Origin: Burkholderia latens
GTDB taxonomy: Bacteria; Pseudomonadota; Gammaproteobacteria; Burkholderiales; Burkholderiaceae
NCBI RefSeq assembly: GCF_902499045.1
Contig: NZ_CABVPL010000045.1
Coordinates: 1-62,810 of the forward strand
DNA: 62,810 bases
Reading direction: 5' to 3'
Part shown: positions 48,294-58,847 of the stretch, in pieces
How the letters are laid out: each line of letters begins with the position of its first letter
Numbering within the stretch: the stretch's first letter is position 1
Notes under the pieces: generated by a model
Database searches by the model: none
What the model saw: only the letters and a program-made list of their open reading frames with translations
What the model was told of the DNA's origin: nothing
Translations under genes and position numbers: made by a program

Positions 48294-48776
48294 ATGGCGC
48301 AGGACATTTTCTTGAAACTCGCAGGTATCGAGGGCGAATCGACCGATCGCAGTCATCCCAATGAAATCGAGGTACTAACGTGGACTTGGTCGGTAAGCCA
48401 GCAATCCAATATGCACTTGGGAAGCGGTGGCGGCGCCGGCAAATGTTCCGTTGACGATCTAACATTCGAGCATTATATCGATCGCGCAACACCGAATCTG
48501 ATTCAGTATTGCTTGACAGGCAGACCTCTCGACTGTGCCGTGCTGGTGATGCGTAAAGCTGGCGGCAAACCACTCGAATACCTGAAAATCACGATGGAGG
48601 ATGTGCTCATTACCGAAGTGAAGCCGGTTAGCAACCCCAACATGCGGGTCCCACGCGAAGAAGTTCGATTGTCTTTCTCGCGTGTGAAGCAAGAATACGT
48701 GATTCAGACCGCCCAGGGCGGCAGCGCCGGAACAGTGGCCATTGGCTACGACATCAAAGCCAACAAGACCATCTAA
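48294..48776 (+). CDS. hcp: Hcp, T6SS tube protein
   Basis: A 160-residue Hcp1-family protein that forms hexameric rings of the T6SS tube and chaperones effectors. The start MAQDIFLKLAGIEGESTD and the segments EIEVLTWTWSVSQQ, DLTFEHYIDRATPNLIQYCLTG and VRLSFSRVKQEYVIQ are typical. AGGAG lies at 48282-48286. Composition is noticeably less GC-rich than the flanking metG and tamB. It heads a three-gene cassette with an amidase-like effector and an immunity candidate, and there are no T6SS structural genes around, so this is an orphan Hcp with dedicated cargo. Confidence 0.94.
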   Translation: MAQDIFLKLAGIEGESTDRSHPNEIEVLTWTWSVSQQSNMHLGSGGGAGKCSVDDLTFEHYIDRATPNLIQYCLTGRPLDCAVLVMRKAGGKPLEYLKITMEDVLITEVKPVSNPNMRVPREEVRLSFSRVKQEYVIQTAQGGSAGTVAIGYDIKANKTI

Positions 48777-48790
48777 AAACGGGACATATC

Positions 48791-49405
48791 ATGCTGTTCA
48801 TTTCAAAACAAGGCCACGTCGATGCGGACCACATCCAGGTCAAGATATTCTCAGAAATTGAGCGGAGTCCGATGACCAAGGTTAATGGAATCGTCGTTCA
48901 TCAAACAGACAGTCCCACAGCCGAGAGCACCTTCAATAGCTACAGGCAAAAGGGCGCCAACGGCGCGCATTTCCTAATCGACAAAGACGGAACAATCTAT
49001 CAAACGGCCTCACTACTCAAAAGAACCAATCACGTTGGAAAACTCAAATCTCGTTGCATCATTACACACGAATGCCCTGCTGCAGAATTGAGGATAGCAT
49101 CCGGAATGGAACACAAATATACAAAGCTATCAATTCACGAGCACAAAAAAACATGGCCGAACCGTTACCCATCGAACAACGATTCGATTGGCATTGAATT
49201 AGTTGGAATGTCACACGACAAAGACGTACCCGGCACCGAGCGGAAGGTGAAGGTGTACGAAGACGTCACGGAAAAACAAAATTCATCCCTGCAATGGCTG
49301 ATCAAAGAGTTAACCGAGACCCTTTATATTTCATCCCAGGAAATTTATCGCCACCCCCAGCTATCCTATAAAACACCGACAGAAGCAGCCACCGCGAAAT
49401 GGTAA
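48791..49405 (+). CDS. T6SS effector candidate: amidase_2/PGRP-like peptidoglycan amidase
   Basis: A 204-residue protein of the N-acetylmuramoyl-L-alanine amidase (amidase_2) fold, which cuts the bond between MurNAc and the stem peptide. First zinc ligand His37 is in GIVVHQTD; GAHFLIDKDGTIYQTA is conserved; DSIGIELVGM follows; His188 is in YRHPQLSYKTPTEA. The Cys or Asp usually acting as third ligand after that His is not obvious. There is no signal peptide, which fits delivery by T6SS. It begins 14 bases after hcp and overlaps the next gene by seven bases. GC is low. Confidence 0.85.
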   Translation: MLFISKQGHVDADHIQVKIFSEIERSPMTKVNGIVVHQTDSPTAESTFNSYRQKGANGAHFLIDKDGTIYQTASLLKRTNHVGKLKSRCIITHECPAAELRIASGMEHKYTKLSIHEHKKTWPNRYPSNNDSIGIELVGMSHDKDVPGTERKVKVYEDVTEKQNSSLQWLIKELTETLYISSQEIYRHPQLSYKTPTEAATAKW

Positions 49406-49827
49406 ATTCCAGGCAAGCCAGACTCTTTCTCATACTTGTTTTTATAACATTACAAACAACAACCCAAGCAAGAACCGTAAAAAATGTGACGATCAATGAA
49501 GTGGGATTAAATCTTGACGCCCAGGACTCCAGTTTGACGGAAGGTTGCAAGAAATTCAAACCAACGACCAACCAGGTGAGGCATTATTTCGAAAACGCAT
49601 ATCCTGTCGAAAGTTATATAGTTACGACAGAACGCTACTCCCCCTGCCATGCAACCGGGACAATTACATTCAGCGACAACAGCTCAGGCAAGTTCCAACT
49701 ATATTCGGGAGGAACTTCCACATTATTTTGGTCCAGAGGGGGAGCAGTGAATTTGCTATATAAAAAAAATAAGTGGCACGATCCCTTTGCTTGCAACTAC
49801 GGCCTTGGCGACGAGCAGAAATGTTGA
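49399..49827 (+). CDS. Exported immunity protein candidate for the amidase effector
   Basis: A 142-residue protein with an N-terminal signal peptide (RQARLFLILVFITLQTTTQA, cleavage after TQA near residue 24). The mature part is beta-rich and has four Cys residues, which could form disulfides in the periplasm. I recognise no family. The ATG overlaps the amidase stop by seven bases. Export of the product next to an unexported cell-wall amidase fits an immunity protein that blocks sister-cell intoxication. It has the lowest GC of the cassette. Confidence 0.8.
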   Translation: MVNSRQARLFLILVFITLQTTTQARTVKNVTINEVGLNLDAQDSSLTEGCKKFKPTTNQVRHYFENAYPVESYIVTTERYSPCHATGTITFSDNSSGKFQLYSGGTSTLFWSRGGAVNLLYKKNKWHDPFACNYGLGDEQKC

Positions 49828-49908
49828 GCCGGGCTCTTGAGGCCCGGTGCCCATCTCGTGCAGAACGCCAAGGGTCCTCCCCGGCGCGCTGTCATGCCTA
49901 CCCTGCCC

Positions 49909-52900
49909 TCACCGCTGACTGAACCACCGATCGAAACGCCGCGTGTAGTTCAGGTCGACGCCCTGGAACGTGCCGCCATACGCGGACACCGACCAGAACC
50001 GCGTCAGGTTGATCGTCGCCTTGAACGCGTTGCTCGCCGACTGCAGCCCCTGCTCGTAACCAAGCACGAACCGCTCGTTGATCGCCTTCGAGATCTGCAC
50101 GACCTGCGGATCGGTCAGGCCGACGTCGCTGCGGCCGATCGAGAATTCGTCTAGACCGATGCTCTGCGCGACGCGCTTGCCGGTCGCGCTGCCGAGCAGC
50201 GCGAGCGCGGCCGTCATCGCGTTCTGCTGGCCGACGTTGTTGCCCTGGTCGGTGCCGTGGCCGAACAGCAGCCACGACAGCTTCTCGTTGTCGGTGACGT
50301 TCGGCTCGGACACGAGCTTGACCGTCGGCGACTGGATCGTGCCCGTGACCTGCACACCGGCCTCGACCTCCTGGTTGCGCCGCATCGCGAGGATGTTGAT
50401 CCCCGGGTTCGATACCGGGCCGTTGAACGTGAAGAAGCCGTTCTCGACCGCGAGCTTGCGGCCGAACGACGTATACGTCGATCCTTCGGTCACGCGCACG
50501 TTGCCGATCGCGCGCAACGGAACGCCCGGCGCGCTCATCACGGTGATCGTGCCGCGCAGCCCCAGATCCGCGCCGTGACCCTTGAAGCGGAAGTCGTTGC
50601 CGAGCCCGATGTCGATGTTCGCGCGCGGCGCGAGCGACGGCGCCGGCTTGTCGTCGACCTTCTGCGGCTTCGCGGCCGCGGTGCCCGTCTGCACGTCGCC
50701 GCGCACCGTGCCGTCCGGGCGCACGATCACGACGTCGTCGGACAGATGCGGCGCCGACTGCTCCGGCAGGTCGAACAGCGCGCGATCGACGACGAATTTG
50801 CCGTCGATCGACAGCGCGCCGCGCGGCCCGTCGTTCGCGACGGTCGCCTTGCCCGATAGCGACAGCTTGCGGTCCGGCGCCGCGAACAGCTCGAGCTTGT
50901 CCGCGACGATGCTCGCGGTCAGGTCCGGCGCCTCGCCGTCGAGCCGCACGCGGCCGATCGCGCGCAGCGTGCCGTCGCCGCCGTGGAACTCGACCTGCTG
51001 GAATTCGACGAGGTTCTCCGCGAGCTTCACGCGCACGATGCCGTCCTTCAACTGCACGCCCTGGTCGACCAGCGTCGCCGACAGGTCGTCGCCCGTCAGC
51101 ATCCCCGACACCTTCGGCTTCACCGGCGTACCGGCGACCGTCAGGTGCAGCGCCGCGTGTCCGCCGAGCAGGTAGCTCGGCCCGAACAGGTTGCCGGTCG
51201 CCTTCAGCGACGGGATGTCGGCGTCGATGCGGCCGGCGAGCGGACCGTCGTCGACGACGCCGAACACGCCGTCGCGCAGCGCGAACGGCACGGTCACGTT
51301 CGCGTCGACCGAGCCGATCCGGTTCGCCCTCGCGAGCGCGACCACGTTCAGCCGGTTGCCAGGCGCGAAGCTCGCGCGCGCGGACAGGTCGGTCAGCCCG
51401 AGCGATGCGATGCCGCGGCCGGTCTCGATCGTCACGTCGCCGCCGCGCCGCTTCACCTGCACGTAGCCGGTCGCATTCGCGCCGAGCGCGAAGTCCCAGT
51501 CGGCATCGAGTACGACGTCGGTGCGCACGGGCGGCCGCTGGCCCGTCAGCTCCTGGCGGACCTGCAGAAAGCGTGCGACCGATGCGTCGCGCACGGTGCC
51601 CGCCGAGCGCATCTGTCCGTGATCGAACACGAACGACTTCAGGTCGATCGCCGCGCCCTCGAGCGTGAGCCGCGTCGCGCCGAGCGTCACGCGCCCGGCG
51701 CCGGCCGACATGGCGAGCGGCGACTGCAGCGCGACCGACGGCGTGCCGCGGTTCGCAAGGCGCGTGACGGTGCCGTCCCAGCGCATCCCGTCGCGGTTCT
51801 CGACGACACCGCCGCTCGCCGCAAGCGTCAGGTCGATCACGCGGCCGCCGGCCGCGCCAAGCGCCGAGGCGTCGAGCGTGTGCTTCGCGCGCGTGCCGTC
51901 GAGGTTCGCGCGCAGCGATTTCAGCTGCAGCGAGCCGAGCGCGATGTCGGTCGCGTCGGCGGTGAACACGAGCGCGCCGTGCGCGCCGTCGCGGATGTCC
52001 GCGCGGCCCTGCGCGGCGCCGATCCGGTTCGAGCCGATCACGACGTGCTGCGCGTTGTAGGTGGCCGTCGCGTTCGGGTGCGCGAAGCTGCCGGTCAGGT
52101 CGCCCTGCGCCTTCACGAGCCCCTGCATGCCGAAGCCGAGCCGGTCGAGCTCCGGCGCGTCGACGACGAAGCGCAGCCGGTCGCCCGGCGCGCCGAAGCT
52201 GCCGCGCAGGTCGACGTGGTTGTCCGCGATCGACAGGGTCGCGTTGCTCGGCAGGATCCGCGTGCCGGCGAATTGCACGACGCCGGCGCCGGTCAGCGGC
52301 ACGCCGTCGTACAGGCTGTCGCCGAGCTTGAAGGTCGCCTTCGTCGACACCTGCGGCGCGAACGCGCCGGATGCCGTCAGCGTGCCCGACACGCGCGTCT
52401 CGCCGCGTTTGGCGGGCGCGTTGGCCGCAGTCTTCCCCGGCCTGGCGCCCCCTTTCGCAGCCGGCTTTCCGCCCGCCGCGCTCATCGCGGCGAGCAGCAG
52501 CGGATCGAACGCGGTCAGCGTCGCCTTCGCGTCGTAGCTCGAATGCGCGTCATGACGGAACACGCCGGTCAGGTCGATGCGGCCCTTGCCGGCCGTCACG
52601 CGCGCATCGGTCAGCACCGTCTGCTGCTGCGTGAGCGCGACTTTCGCGCGCGCGCCGAGCGCCAGCTTCGGATCGTTCAGGTTGAAGTCGACGGTCGTCG
52701 CGCCGCCGGCGAGCGCCACGCCGAGCGGGCCGCCGAGGCGCATCGGCCGCAGCTCGGCGACGAACGCATTGAGATCGAGATTCGCGACCTTCAGGTCGAA
52801 GCGGCCCTTGCCGCCCGTCAGCGTGCCGCCACCGGTCACGCTGCCGTCGCGGATCAGCTTCAGCGCGAGGCCGTCGATCCGCTGCGCGTGCGCGTCGAGG

Positions 52901-53964
52901 TTCACGGTCGCGTGTGCATCGACGACCGGCAGCAGATGCTCGCCGAGCGTGCCGGGCTTCGCGTTGACGATCGATACCGGGCCTGTGACCGCGAAGCCCT
53001 GTGCGGGCGCGGCGCCGGCCGGCGCCGGCACGGGCGCGAGGTCCGCGCGCACCGCGAGATCGGCGGCGGGCGCGCCGGGCGAGATCGCCTGCGGATTCAC
53101 GTGATCGAACGCGAGCGACGCGCGCGTGAGCGGCACCGCGCCGAACGGCGCGGCCTCGACGTGCGCGCGCCCGTTCAGCTTCATCCCGCTCGCGGAGACG
53201 TCCGCGACGAGCGCTTCGAGCGAACCCGACACGTTCGCGCTCGCGTTGACCGGCTCGTCGGCGAGCTTGCCCACGTACGTGGCGTTGCCCGTCAGCGCGA
53301 ACGGCTTCACGCCGTCGAGCTTCGCGCGCGCGGTCAGCGCGCCGTACGGCGTGTCGACACCGTCGAGCGCGAGTTCATGGTGACGGCCGTCGCTGCGGCC
53401 GTTCAGCGCGAGATGGTCGAGTTGCGTCGTCGACGCCCCTTCGTGAATCGCCAGGTGATCGACGCGCAGGTCGTCGATCCGCACCTGCAGCGGCAGGCTC
53501 AGATCCTGCGGCGTCGTGGCCGGGGTCGACGGACCCGGAACGATCCGCACGTCGATGGTGCCCGCGCGCAGATACGCGACCGACAGCCGCCACGGCGCGC
53601 GCGTCAGCGCCCAGCGGCCGTCGAGCCGGTCGATCCGCACTTCGGTGCCGGCGCCGCCGGGGCTCGTCCATGCGAAGCCGCGCAGCCGCACGCCGGTCGC
53701 GAGCGCGCCGCCTTCCAGCGTGCCCGCGAGCCGTCCGCCCAGCACGCGCACGGCCGTCTGCCATGCGAGCCGCGTGCCGCGCTCGGTGGTCGCAGCGGCC
53801 AGCACGAGTCCCACCGCAAGCACGGCGAGCAGCACGATCGTCGCGAGCGTCCACGCGACGATCCGGCCCGGCCGGCCGCGGCGCGGCGTGCGCGGCGGCG
53901 CATCGGGCGCGCGCTCGGGCGAATCCGGATCGGGCGGCGGCGTGTCGTTCGGGTCCTTCGTCAT
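49909..53964 (-). CDS. tamB: Translocation and assembly module subunit TamB
   Basis: A 1351-residue inner-membrane-anchored protein of the AsmA/TamB (bridge-like) superfamily. A single N-terminal helix (IVAWTLATIVLLAVLAVGLVLA, about 33-54) is followed by a very long repetitive beta-rich periplasmic part. The C-terminal DUF490 domain includes TYTSFGRKLAVENGFFTFNGPVSNPGINILAMR and ends with a beta-strand in FDRWFSQR. TamB works with the outer-membrane TamA in envelope biogenesis or lipid transport. It follows tamA by 28 bases. In many beta-proteobacteria the order tamA-tamB is the same. Confidence 0.92.
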   Translation of the reverse strand: MTKDPNDTPPPDPDSPERAPDAPPRTPRRGRPGRIVAWTLATIVLLAVLAVGLVLAAATTERGTRLAWQTAVRVLGGRLAGTLEGGALATGVRLRGFAWTSPGGAGTEVRIDRLDGRWALTRAPWRLSVAYLRAGTIDVRIVPGPSTPATTPQDLSLPLQVRIDDLRVDHLAIHEGASTTQLDHLALNGRSDGRHHELALDGVDTPYGALTARAKLDGVKPFALTGNATYVGKLADEPVNASANVSGSLEALVADVSASGMKLNGRAHVEAAPFGAVPLTRASLAFDHVNPQAISPGAPAADLAVRADLAPVPAPAGAAPAQGFAVTGPVSIVNAKPGTLGEHLLPVVDAHATVNLDAHAQRIDGLALKLIRDGSVTGGGTLTGGKGRFDLKVANLDLNAFVAELRPMRLGGPLGVALAGGATTVDFNLNDPKLALGARAKVALTQQQTVLTDARVTAGKGRIDLTGVFRHDAHSSYDAKATLTAFDPLLLAAMSAAGGKPAAKGGARPGKTAANAPAKRGETRVSGTLTASGAFAPQVSTKATFKLGDSLYDGVPLTGAGVVQFAGTRILPSNATLSIADNHVDLRGSFGAPGDRLRFVVDAPELDRLGFGMQGLVKAQGDLTGSFAHPNATATYNAQHVVIGSNRIGAAQGRADIRDGAHGALVFTADATDIALGSLQLKSLRANLDGTRAKHTLDASALGAAGGRVIDLTLAASGGVVENRDGMRWDGTVTRLANRGTPSVALQSPLAMSAGAGRVTLGATRLTLEGAAIDLKSFVFDHGQMRSAGTVRDASVARFLQVRQELTGQRPPVRTDVVLDADWDFALGANATGYVQVKRRGGDVTIETGRGIASLGLTDLSARASFAPGNRLNVVALARANRIGSVDANVTVPFALRDGVFGVVDDGPLAGRIDADIPSLKATGNLFGPSYLLGGHAALHLTVAGTPVKPKVSGMLTGDDLSATLVDQGVQLKDGIVRVKLAENLVEFQQVEFHGGDGTLRAIGRVRLDGEAPDLTASIVADKLELFAAPDRKLSLSGKATVANDGPRGALSIDGKFVVDRALFDLPEQSAPHLSDDVVIVRPDGTVRGDVQTGTAAAKPQKVDDKPAPSLAPRANIDIGLGNDFRFKGHGADLGLRGTITVMSAPGVPLRAIGNVRVTEGSTYTSFGRKLAVENGFFTFNGPVSNPGINILAMRRNQEVEAGVQVTGTIQSPTVKLVSEPNVTDNEKLSWLLFGHGTDQGNNVGQQNAMTAALALLGSATGKRVAQSIGLDEFSIGRSDVGLTDPQVVQISKAINERFVLGYEQGLQSASNAFKATINLTRFWSVSAYGGTFQGVDLNYTRRFDRWFSQR

Positions 53965-53992
53965 GCGGTTCGTCGTGGATCGGGCAACAAGG

Positions 53993-55882
53993 TCAAAAAG
54001 CGATGCCGAGCGTCAGGTACGGGCGCACGCTGTGATTGCGCAGCCCGTACGCGACGTCGACGTTGATCGGGCCGACGGGGCTGCGCCAGCGCGCGCCGAT
54101 GCCGACGCCCGGATAGAACACGCGCTCGCCCCACGCGTCGGTCGCGGTGCCGATGTCGAAGAACGTCGCGGCGCCCCAGTCGTGGTTGAACCAGTGCTGA
54201 TATTCGGCGGTGCCCGTCATCAGATACTTGGTCGGCAGCACGGAGCCGCCGACGTTGTTGCCGATGCTCTGATAGCCGTAGCCGCGCACCGAGTTCGAGC
54301 CGCCGGCGCGGAACAGCAGCGACGCCGGTACACCGTTGGAGCTGCCGCTCGTGAACACGCCGCCGAGTTCCGCACGGAACACGAACAGGTCGCGGCGGCC
54401 GATCGGCACGTACTGCTGCCCGCGCGCGTAACCGCGGATGAAGGTCTGGTCGGTCAGCACGCCCTTGATCGCGAAACCGGCTTCCGCGTGGATCAGGTTG
54501 CCCGAGCGCGGGAACAGCGGATCGTCGACGTTGCGGCGCGTCCACGCCCACTGCGGCACCAGCGCGCGGCTCGTGGTCGGGCCCGCGCTGTTCTGGTCGA
54601 GCCGGTCCTGGTAGTACATCAGCGAGTACGCGTAGTCGATGAACTGACCGGTGCGCGTGCGCTGCGCGCCGACCCGCGCGCTGTAGATCCGCGTGTCCGA
54701 CACGTTGGTGTTCGTGTACGACGCGAGCACGCTGTTGGTCCACCCTTTCTCGCCGGGCGGCATCGACAGCTGCACCTGGCCGTACTGCTGGATCTGATCG
54801 AGCCGGCCCGACACGGTGAGCGGCCACGCGGCGCCGAACGTATCGAGATACGTGTACGAGCCCTGCACGTGCGGGCCGGTGTCGGTCGCGTAGCCGACGC
54901 CGCCGCGAATGCTGTTGTACGGAAACTCGCTGACCTTCACGTGCACGGGGGTGCGCTCGGGCTTCGACGTATCGTCGGCGACGTCGATCGCGACGCTCGC
55001 GTAATACGGCGTGTTCTGCAGTTGCCGCTGCAGCTCGGTGATCCGCCGTGCATCGTAGATCTCGCCTTCCGACAGCGGATTGACGTTCGTGACGATCCTC
55101 TCCGGGTAGCGGCGCACGCCGTCGACGTCAACCTTGCCGATCGTGAACGTCGGTCCGCTGTCGAACGTGACGGCCAGCGTCGCGCGCTGCGTGCGCGGAT
55201 CGATGCGCGCCTCCGACGACGTGATCTTCGCGCCGAGATAACGGCGCGACTGCAGCTGCCTGAGCGCCGCGCCCTTCGCGCCGTCCCAGTCGGACTGCGT
55301 GAACGCGTCGCCCGGCTTCAGCGAGAACGCGAAGCGCGTCGCCGCCTCCTGCTTCGGATCCTCGGCGCCGACCGGCCCCTTGAACGTCAGATCGACCGTC
55401 GACACGACGGTCTGCGGGCCCGGATCGACCGCGACGCGCACGTCGCGCTTGCCGTCGCGCGTGCGCACGTCGGTGCGCACGATCGGTGAGAAATAGCCGG
55501 CGGTCGCGGTCAGGTCACGCACCTGCTGCGGCGTGGCGGTGACGAGGAAGTCGAATTGATCGTCGCTGATGTCGTCGCGCTTCGCGAAGCGCGCGATGTC
55601 GAGATGGGCCTTGAGCAGCTTGCGGATCGAGCGCGGCGCTTCGATGTCGACGTCGTATTTCGCGTACGCGGGCAGCGCGACGAACGCGGCGGCACAGCCG
55701 ACGAGCGCCGCCCGGGCCGCGGCGCCGCACCGCGCGCGCAGGCCGGGATTGCAGGCCGCGCGCGGAGCCGCGTCGTGCGCCGTATATGCTTGCTGGTTCG
55801 CCTGACCCGCCAAATAGGACCTCGCCCTCGGTTGTCGTGATTTCGTGGAAAACCCTGTATTTGACCACAGGGCCGGGGCCAT
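53993..55882 (-). CDS. tamA: Outer-membrane assembly protein TamA (Omp85 family)
   Basis: A protein of up to 629 residues. After a signal peptide ending AYA come POTRA domains (KYDVDIEAPRSIRKLLKAHLDIARF through about residue 300). The rest is the Omp85 beta-barrel, with RAGGSNSVRGYGYQSIG (the conserved VRGY of loop 6) and a C-terminal YLTLGIAF strand ending in Phe. It pairs with TamB encoded just downstream. The start is uncertain: the ATG at 55882 (GGAG five bases before) gives an extra-long positively charged leader; a TTG at 55813 is an alternative. Confidence 0.88.
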   Translation of the reverse strand: MAPALWSNTGFSTKSRQPRARSYLAGQANQQAYTAHDAAPRAACNPGLRARCGAAARAALVGCAAAFVALPAYAKYDVDIEAPRSIRKLLKAHLDIARFAKRDDISDDQFDFLVTATPQQVRDLTATAGYFSPIVRTDVRTRDGKRDVRVAVDPGPQTVVSTVDLTFKGPVGAEDPKQEAATRFAFSLKPGDAFTQSDWDGAKGAALRQLQSRRYLGAKITSSEARIDPRTQRATLAVTFDSGPTFTIGKVDVDGVRRYPERIVTNVNPLSEGEIYDARRITELQRQLQNTPYYASVAIDVADDTSKPERTPVHVKVSEFPYNSIRGGVGYATDTGPHVQGSYTYLDTFGAAWPLTVSGRLDQIQQYGQVQLSMPPGEKGWTNSVLASYTNTNVSDTRIYSARVGAQRTRTGQFIDYAYSLMYYQDRLDQNSAGPTTSRALVPQWAWTRRNVDDPLFPRSGNLIHAEAGFAIKGVLTDQTFIRGYARGQQYVPIGRRDLFVFRAELGGVFTSGSSNGVPASLLFRAGGSNSVRGYGYQSIGNNVGGSVLPTKYLMTGTAEYQHWFNHDWGAATFFDIGTATDAWGERVFYPGVGIGARWRSPVGPINVDVAYGLRNHSVRPYLTLGIAF

Positions 55883-56067
55883 GCCCGCTCCGGCACCGCT
55901 TTGACGCTTGCACGCAACGACGCGCGTGCCGGCCGGCGCCGCCGCGCGGTGCGCGCGGGCCAGCGGATTCGACGCGCGATTGACGCCGGCTGTTCCCCGC
56001 GATGCGGTAAAATCCCGCCATCGCGAACCCGGCGCATCGTGCGCCGCCCGAAACGGAAAGCCAAGCC

Positions 56068-56256
56068 ATGCCGTACCAGTCCGACGTCACGCAGTTCCTG
56101 AACCAGCTCAAGCAACAGAAGCCGACGCTCGAGGAAGAGCAGCGCAAAGGCCGTTCCCTGCTGTGGGACAAGCAGCCGATCGACCTCGACGAGCGCGCCG
56201 AGCAGCAGGAATCGCGCGTGAAGCAGACGCCTTACGTCTACTACCAGAACTTCTGA
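56068..56256 (+). CDS. DUF3460 small protein
   Basis: A 62-residue hydrophilic protein (MPYQSDVTQFLNQLKQQKPT...) that matches the DUF3460 family, small proteins of unknown function found in beta-proteobacteria. The Glu/Gln/Arg-rich middle is probably helical, and the C-terminus is TPYVYYQNF. It is only four bases upstream of scpA and almost certainly in one operon with it. Confidence 0.87.
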   Translation: MPYQSDVTQFLNQLKQQKPTLEEEQRKGRSLLWDKQPIDLDERAEQQESRVKQTPYVYYQNF

Positions 56257-56260
56257 CGAC

Positions 56261-57133
56261 GTGAGCGCCGCCGACGAGGCCAGCGCCGCCCGGCAGGACG
56301 ACGCGATCGCCGCGCCCGCGGGCGCCGATTCGACGCCCGACACGGTCGACGGTGTCGCGGCCTTCGCTCGCCTGTACGGCGAGCCGCTCTTCAAGCTCCC
56401 GCAGGATCTCTACATCCCGCCGGATGCGCTCGAGGTGTTCCTCGAGACGTTCGAGGGTCCGCTCGACCTGCTGCTGTACCTGATCCGCAAGCAGAACTTC
56501 AACGTGCTCGACATCCCGATGGCGCAGGTGACCGCGCAATATCTCGGCTATGTCGACCAGATCCGCACGTCGAACCTCGAGCTGGCCGCCGAATACCTGC
56601 TGATGGCAGCGATGCTGATCGAGATCAAGTCGCGGATGCTGCTGCCGGTCAAGAAGGCCGATACCGGCGAGGAAGCGGAGGATCCGCGCGCGGAACTCGT
56701 GCGCCGCCTGCTCGAATACGAGCAGATGAAGCTTGCCGCGCAGCGCCTCGACCAGTTGCCGCAGCTCGGCCGCGACTTCCTGCGCGCCGAGGTCTACATC
56801 GAGCAGAGCATCACGCCGCGCTTTCCGGACGTGAACTCGGACGACCTGCGTGCCGCGTGGGCCGACGTGCTCAAGCGCGCGAAGCTCGTCCAGCACCACA
56901 AGATCTCCCGCGAGGAGCTGTCGGTGCGCGAGCACATGAGCCTGATCCTGCGCCGGCTGCAGAACGCGCGCTTCATGGAGTTCGCCGATCTGTTCGACAC
57001 GTCGCGCGGCGTGCCGGTCGTCGTCGTGAACTTCATCGCGATGCTGGAGCTCGCGCGCGAATCGCTCGTCGAGATCACGCAGGCCGAGCCGTTCGCGCCG
57101 ATCTACGTGCGCCTCGCGTACCTGCCCGCGTAA
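56261..57133 (+). CDS. scpA: Segregation and condensation protein A
   Basis: A 290-residue kleisin that bridges SMC heads. The core begins VFLETFEGPLDLLLYLIRKQNFNVLDIPMAQVTAQYLGYV (residues about 62-100), followed by AAEYLLMAAMLIEIKSRMLLP and a C-terminal winged helix with RLQNARFMEFADLFDT. The start is a GTG at 56261, four bases after the DUF3460 stop. An Ala/Asp-rich N-terminal extension of about 50 residues precedes the conserved part. No scpB or smc is present in the window. Confidence 0.93.
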   Translation: MSAADEASAARQDDAIAAPAGADSTPDTVDGVAAFARLYGEPLFKLPQDLYIPPDALEVFLETFEGPLDLLLYLIRKQNFNVLDIPMAQVTAQYLGYVDQIRTSNLELAAEYLLMAAMLIEIKSRMLLPVKKADTGEEAEDPRAELVRRLLEYEQMKLAAQRLDQLPQLGRDFLRAEVYIEQSITPRFPDVNSDDLRAAWADVLKRAKLVQHHKISREELSVREHMSLILRRLQNARFMEFADLFDTSRGVPVVVVNFIAMLELARESLVEITQAEPFAPIYVRLAYLPA

Positions 57134-58225
<1,092 letters not shown>

Positions 58226-58266
58226 CGGGCCGCCCGCCCTCGCCTCTCACGTATCACGGAGATACC

Positions 58267-58653
58267 ATGCAGCGCCACATGCTCAAATCGAAGATCCACC
58301 GCGCGGCCGTCACGCACTGCGAGCTCCACTACGAAGGCTCGTGCGCGATCGACGAAGACCTGCTCGAAGCGGCCGGCCTGATCGAAAACGAACGGATCGA
58401 CATCTGGAACATCAACAACGGCGAGCGCTTCTCGACGTACGCGATCAAGGGCGAACGCGGCAGCGGGATGATCTCGCTGAACGGCTCGGCCGCGCGCCGC
58501 GCGCAGCTCGGCGACCTCGTGATCATCGCGGCGTTCGCGATGGTCGACGAAGCCGAATTGCAGGCCGGCTGGAAGCCGAAGCTCGTGTTCATCGACGAAG
58601 GCAACAAGATCAAGGGCCACCGCGACCACGTGCCGACGCAGAGCTGGAGCTGA
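58267..58653 (+). CDS. panD: Aspartate 1-decarboxylase (pyruvoyl enzyme)
   Basis: A 128-residue zymogen that cleaves itself between Gly24 and Ser25 (YEGSCAID) to form the pyruvoyl group, then converts aspartate to beta-alanine for PanC. Conserved segments include [18 protein letters not shown] and [14 protein letters not shown]. Start at the ATG at 58267 with CACGGAGA just upstream. No panM/panZ-type maturation gene is seen here. It forms a panC-panD operon. Confidence 0.95.
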   Translation: MQRHMLKSKIHRAAVTHCELHYEGSCAIDEDLLEAAGLIENERIDIWNINNGERFSTYAIKGERGSGMISLNGSAARRAQLGDLVIIAAFAMVDEAELQAGWKPKLVFIDEGNKIKGHRDHVPTQSWS

Positions 58654-58747
58654 TCAACGGGGCTGCCGGCGTGCCGTGACCCGCCGCGTGCTGCCGCGCT
58701 GCACAGCGCGCGCGCCGGCAGCCAACGCAGCACACGCCGCTTACGTA

Positions 58748-58788
58748 CGAAGGGCCTGATCCGGCGCGGTGCCGGACCAGGCCCTTCG
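58748..58788. repeat. Strong inverted repeat between panD and the parA-like gene
   Basis: Positions 58748-58765 and 58771-58788 pair over 18 bases with one mismatch and a five-base loop. It separates convergent genes and is likely a transcription stop, but no T-run follows on either strand. Confidence 0.65.
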
Positions 58789-58847
58789 TCCATTGACGGA
58801 ATCCGTCGCGCGTTCGCTGTCCGCGGCGCGGCCTGCACGCGAGCGCG

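Noticed and set aside
49828-49850. GCCGGGC/GCCCGG inverted repeat after the amidase immunity gene as a terminator
   Set aside because: The stem is short and lacks a T-run on both strands; it may stop transcription but sequence alone does not support a call.
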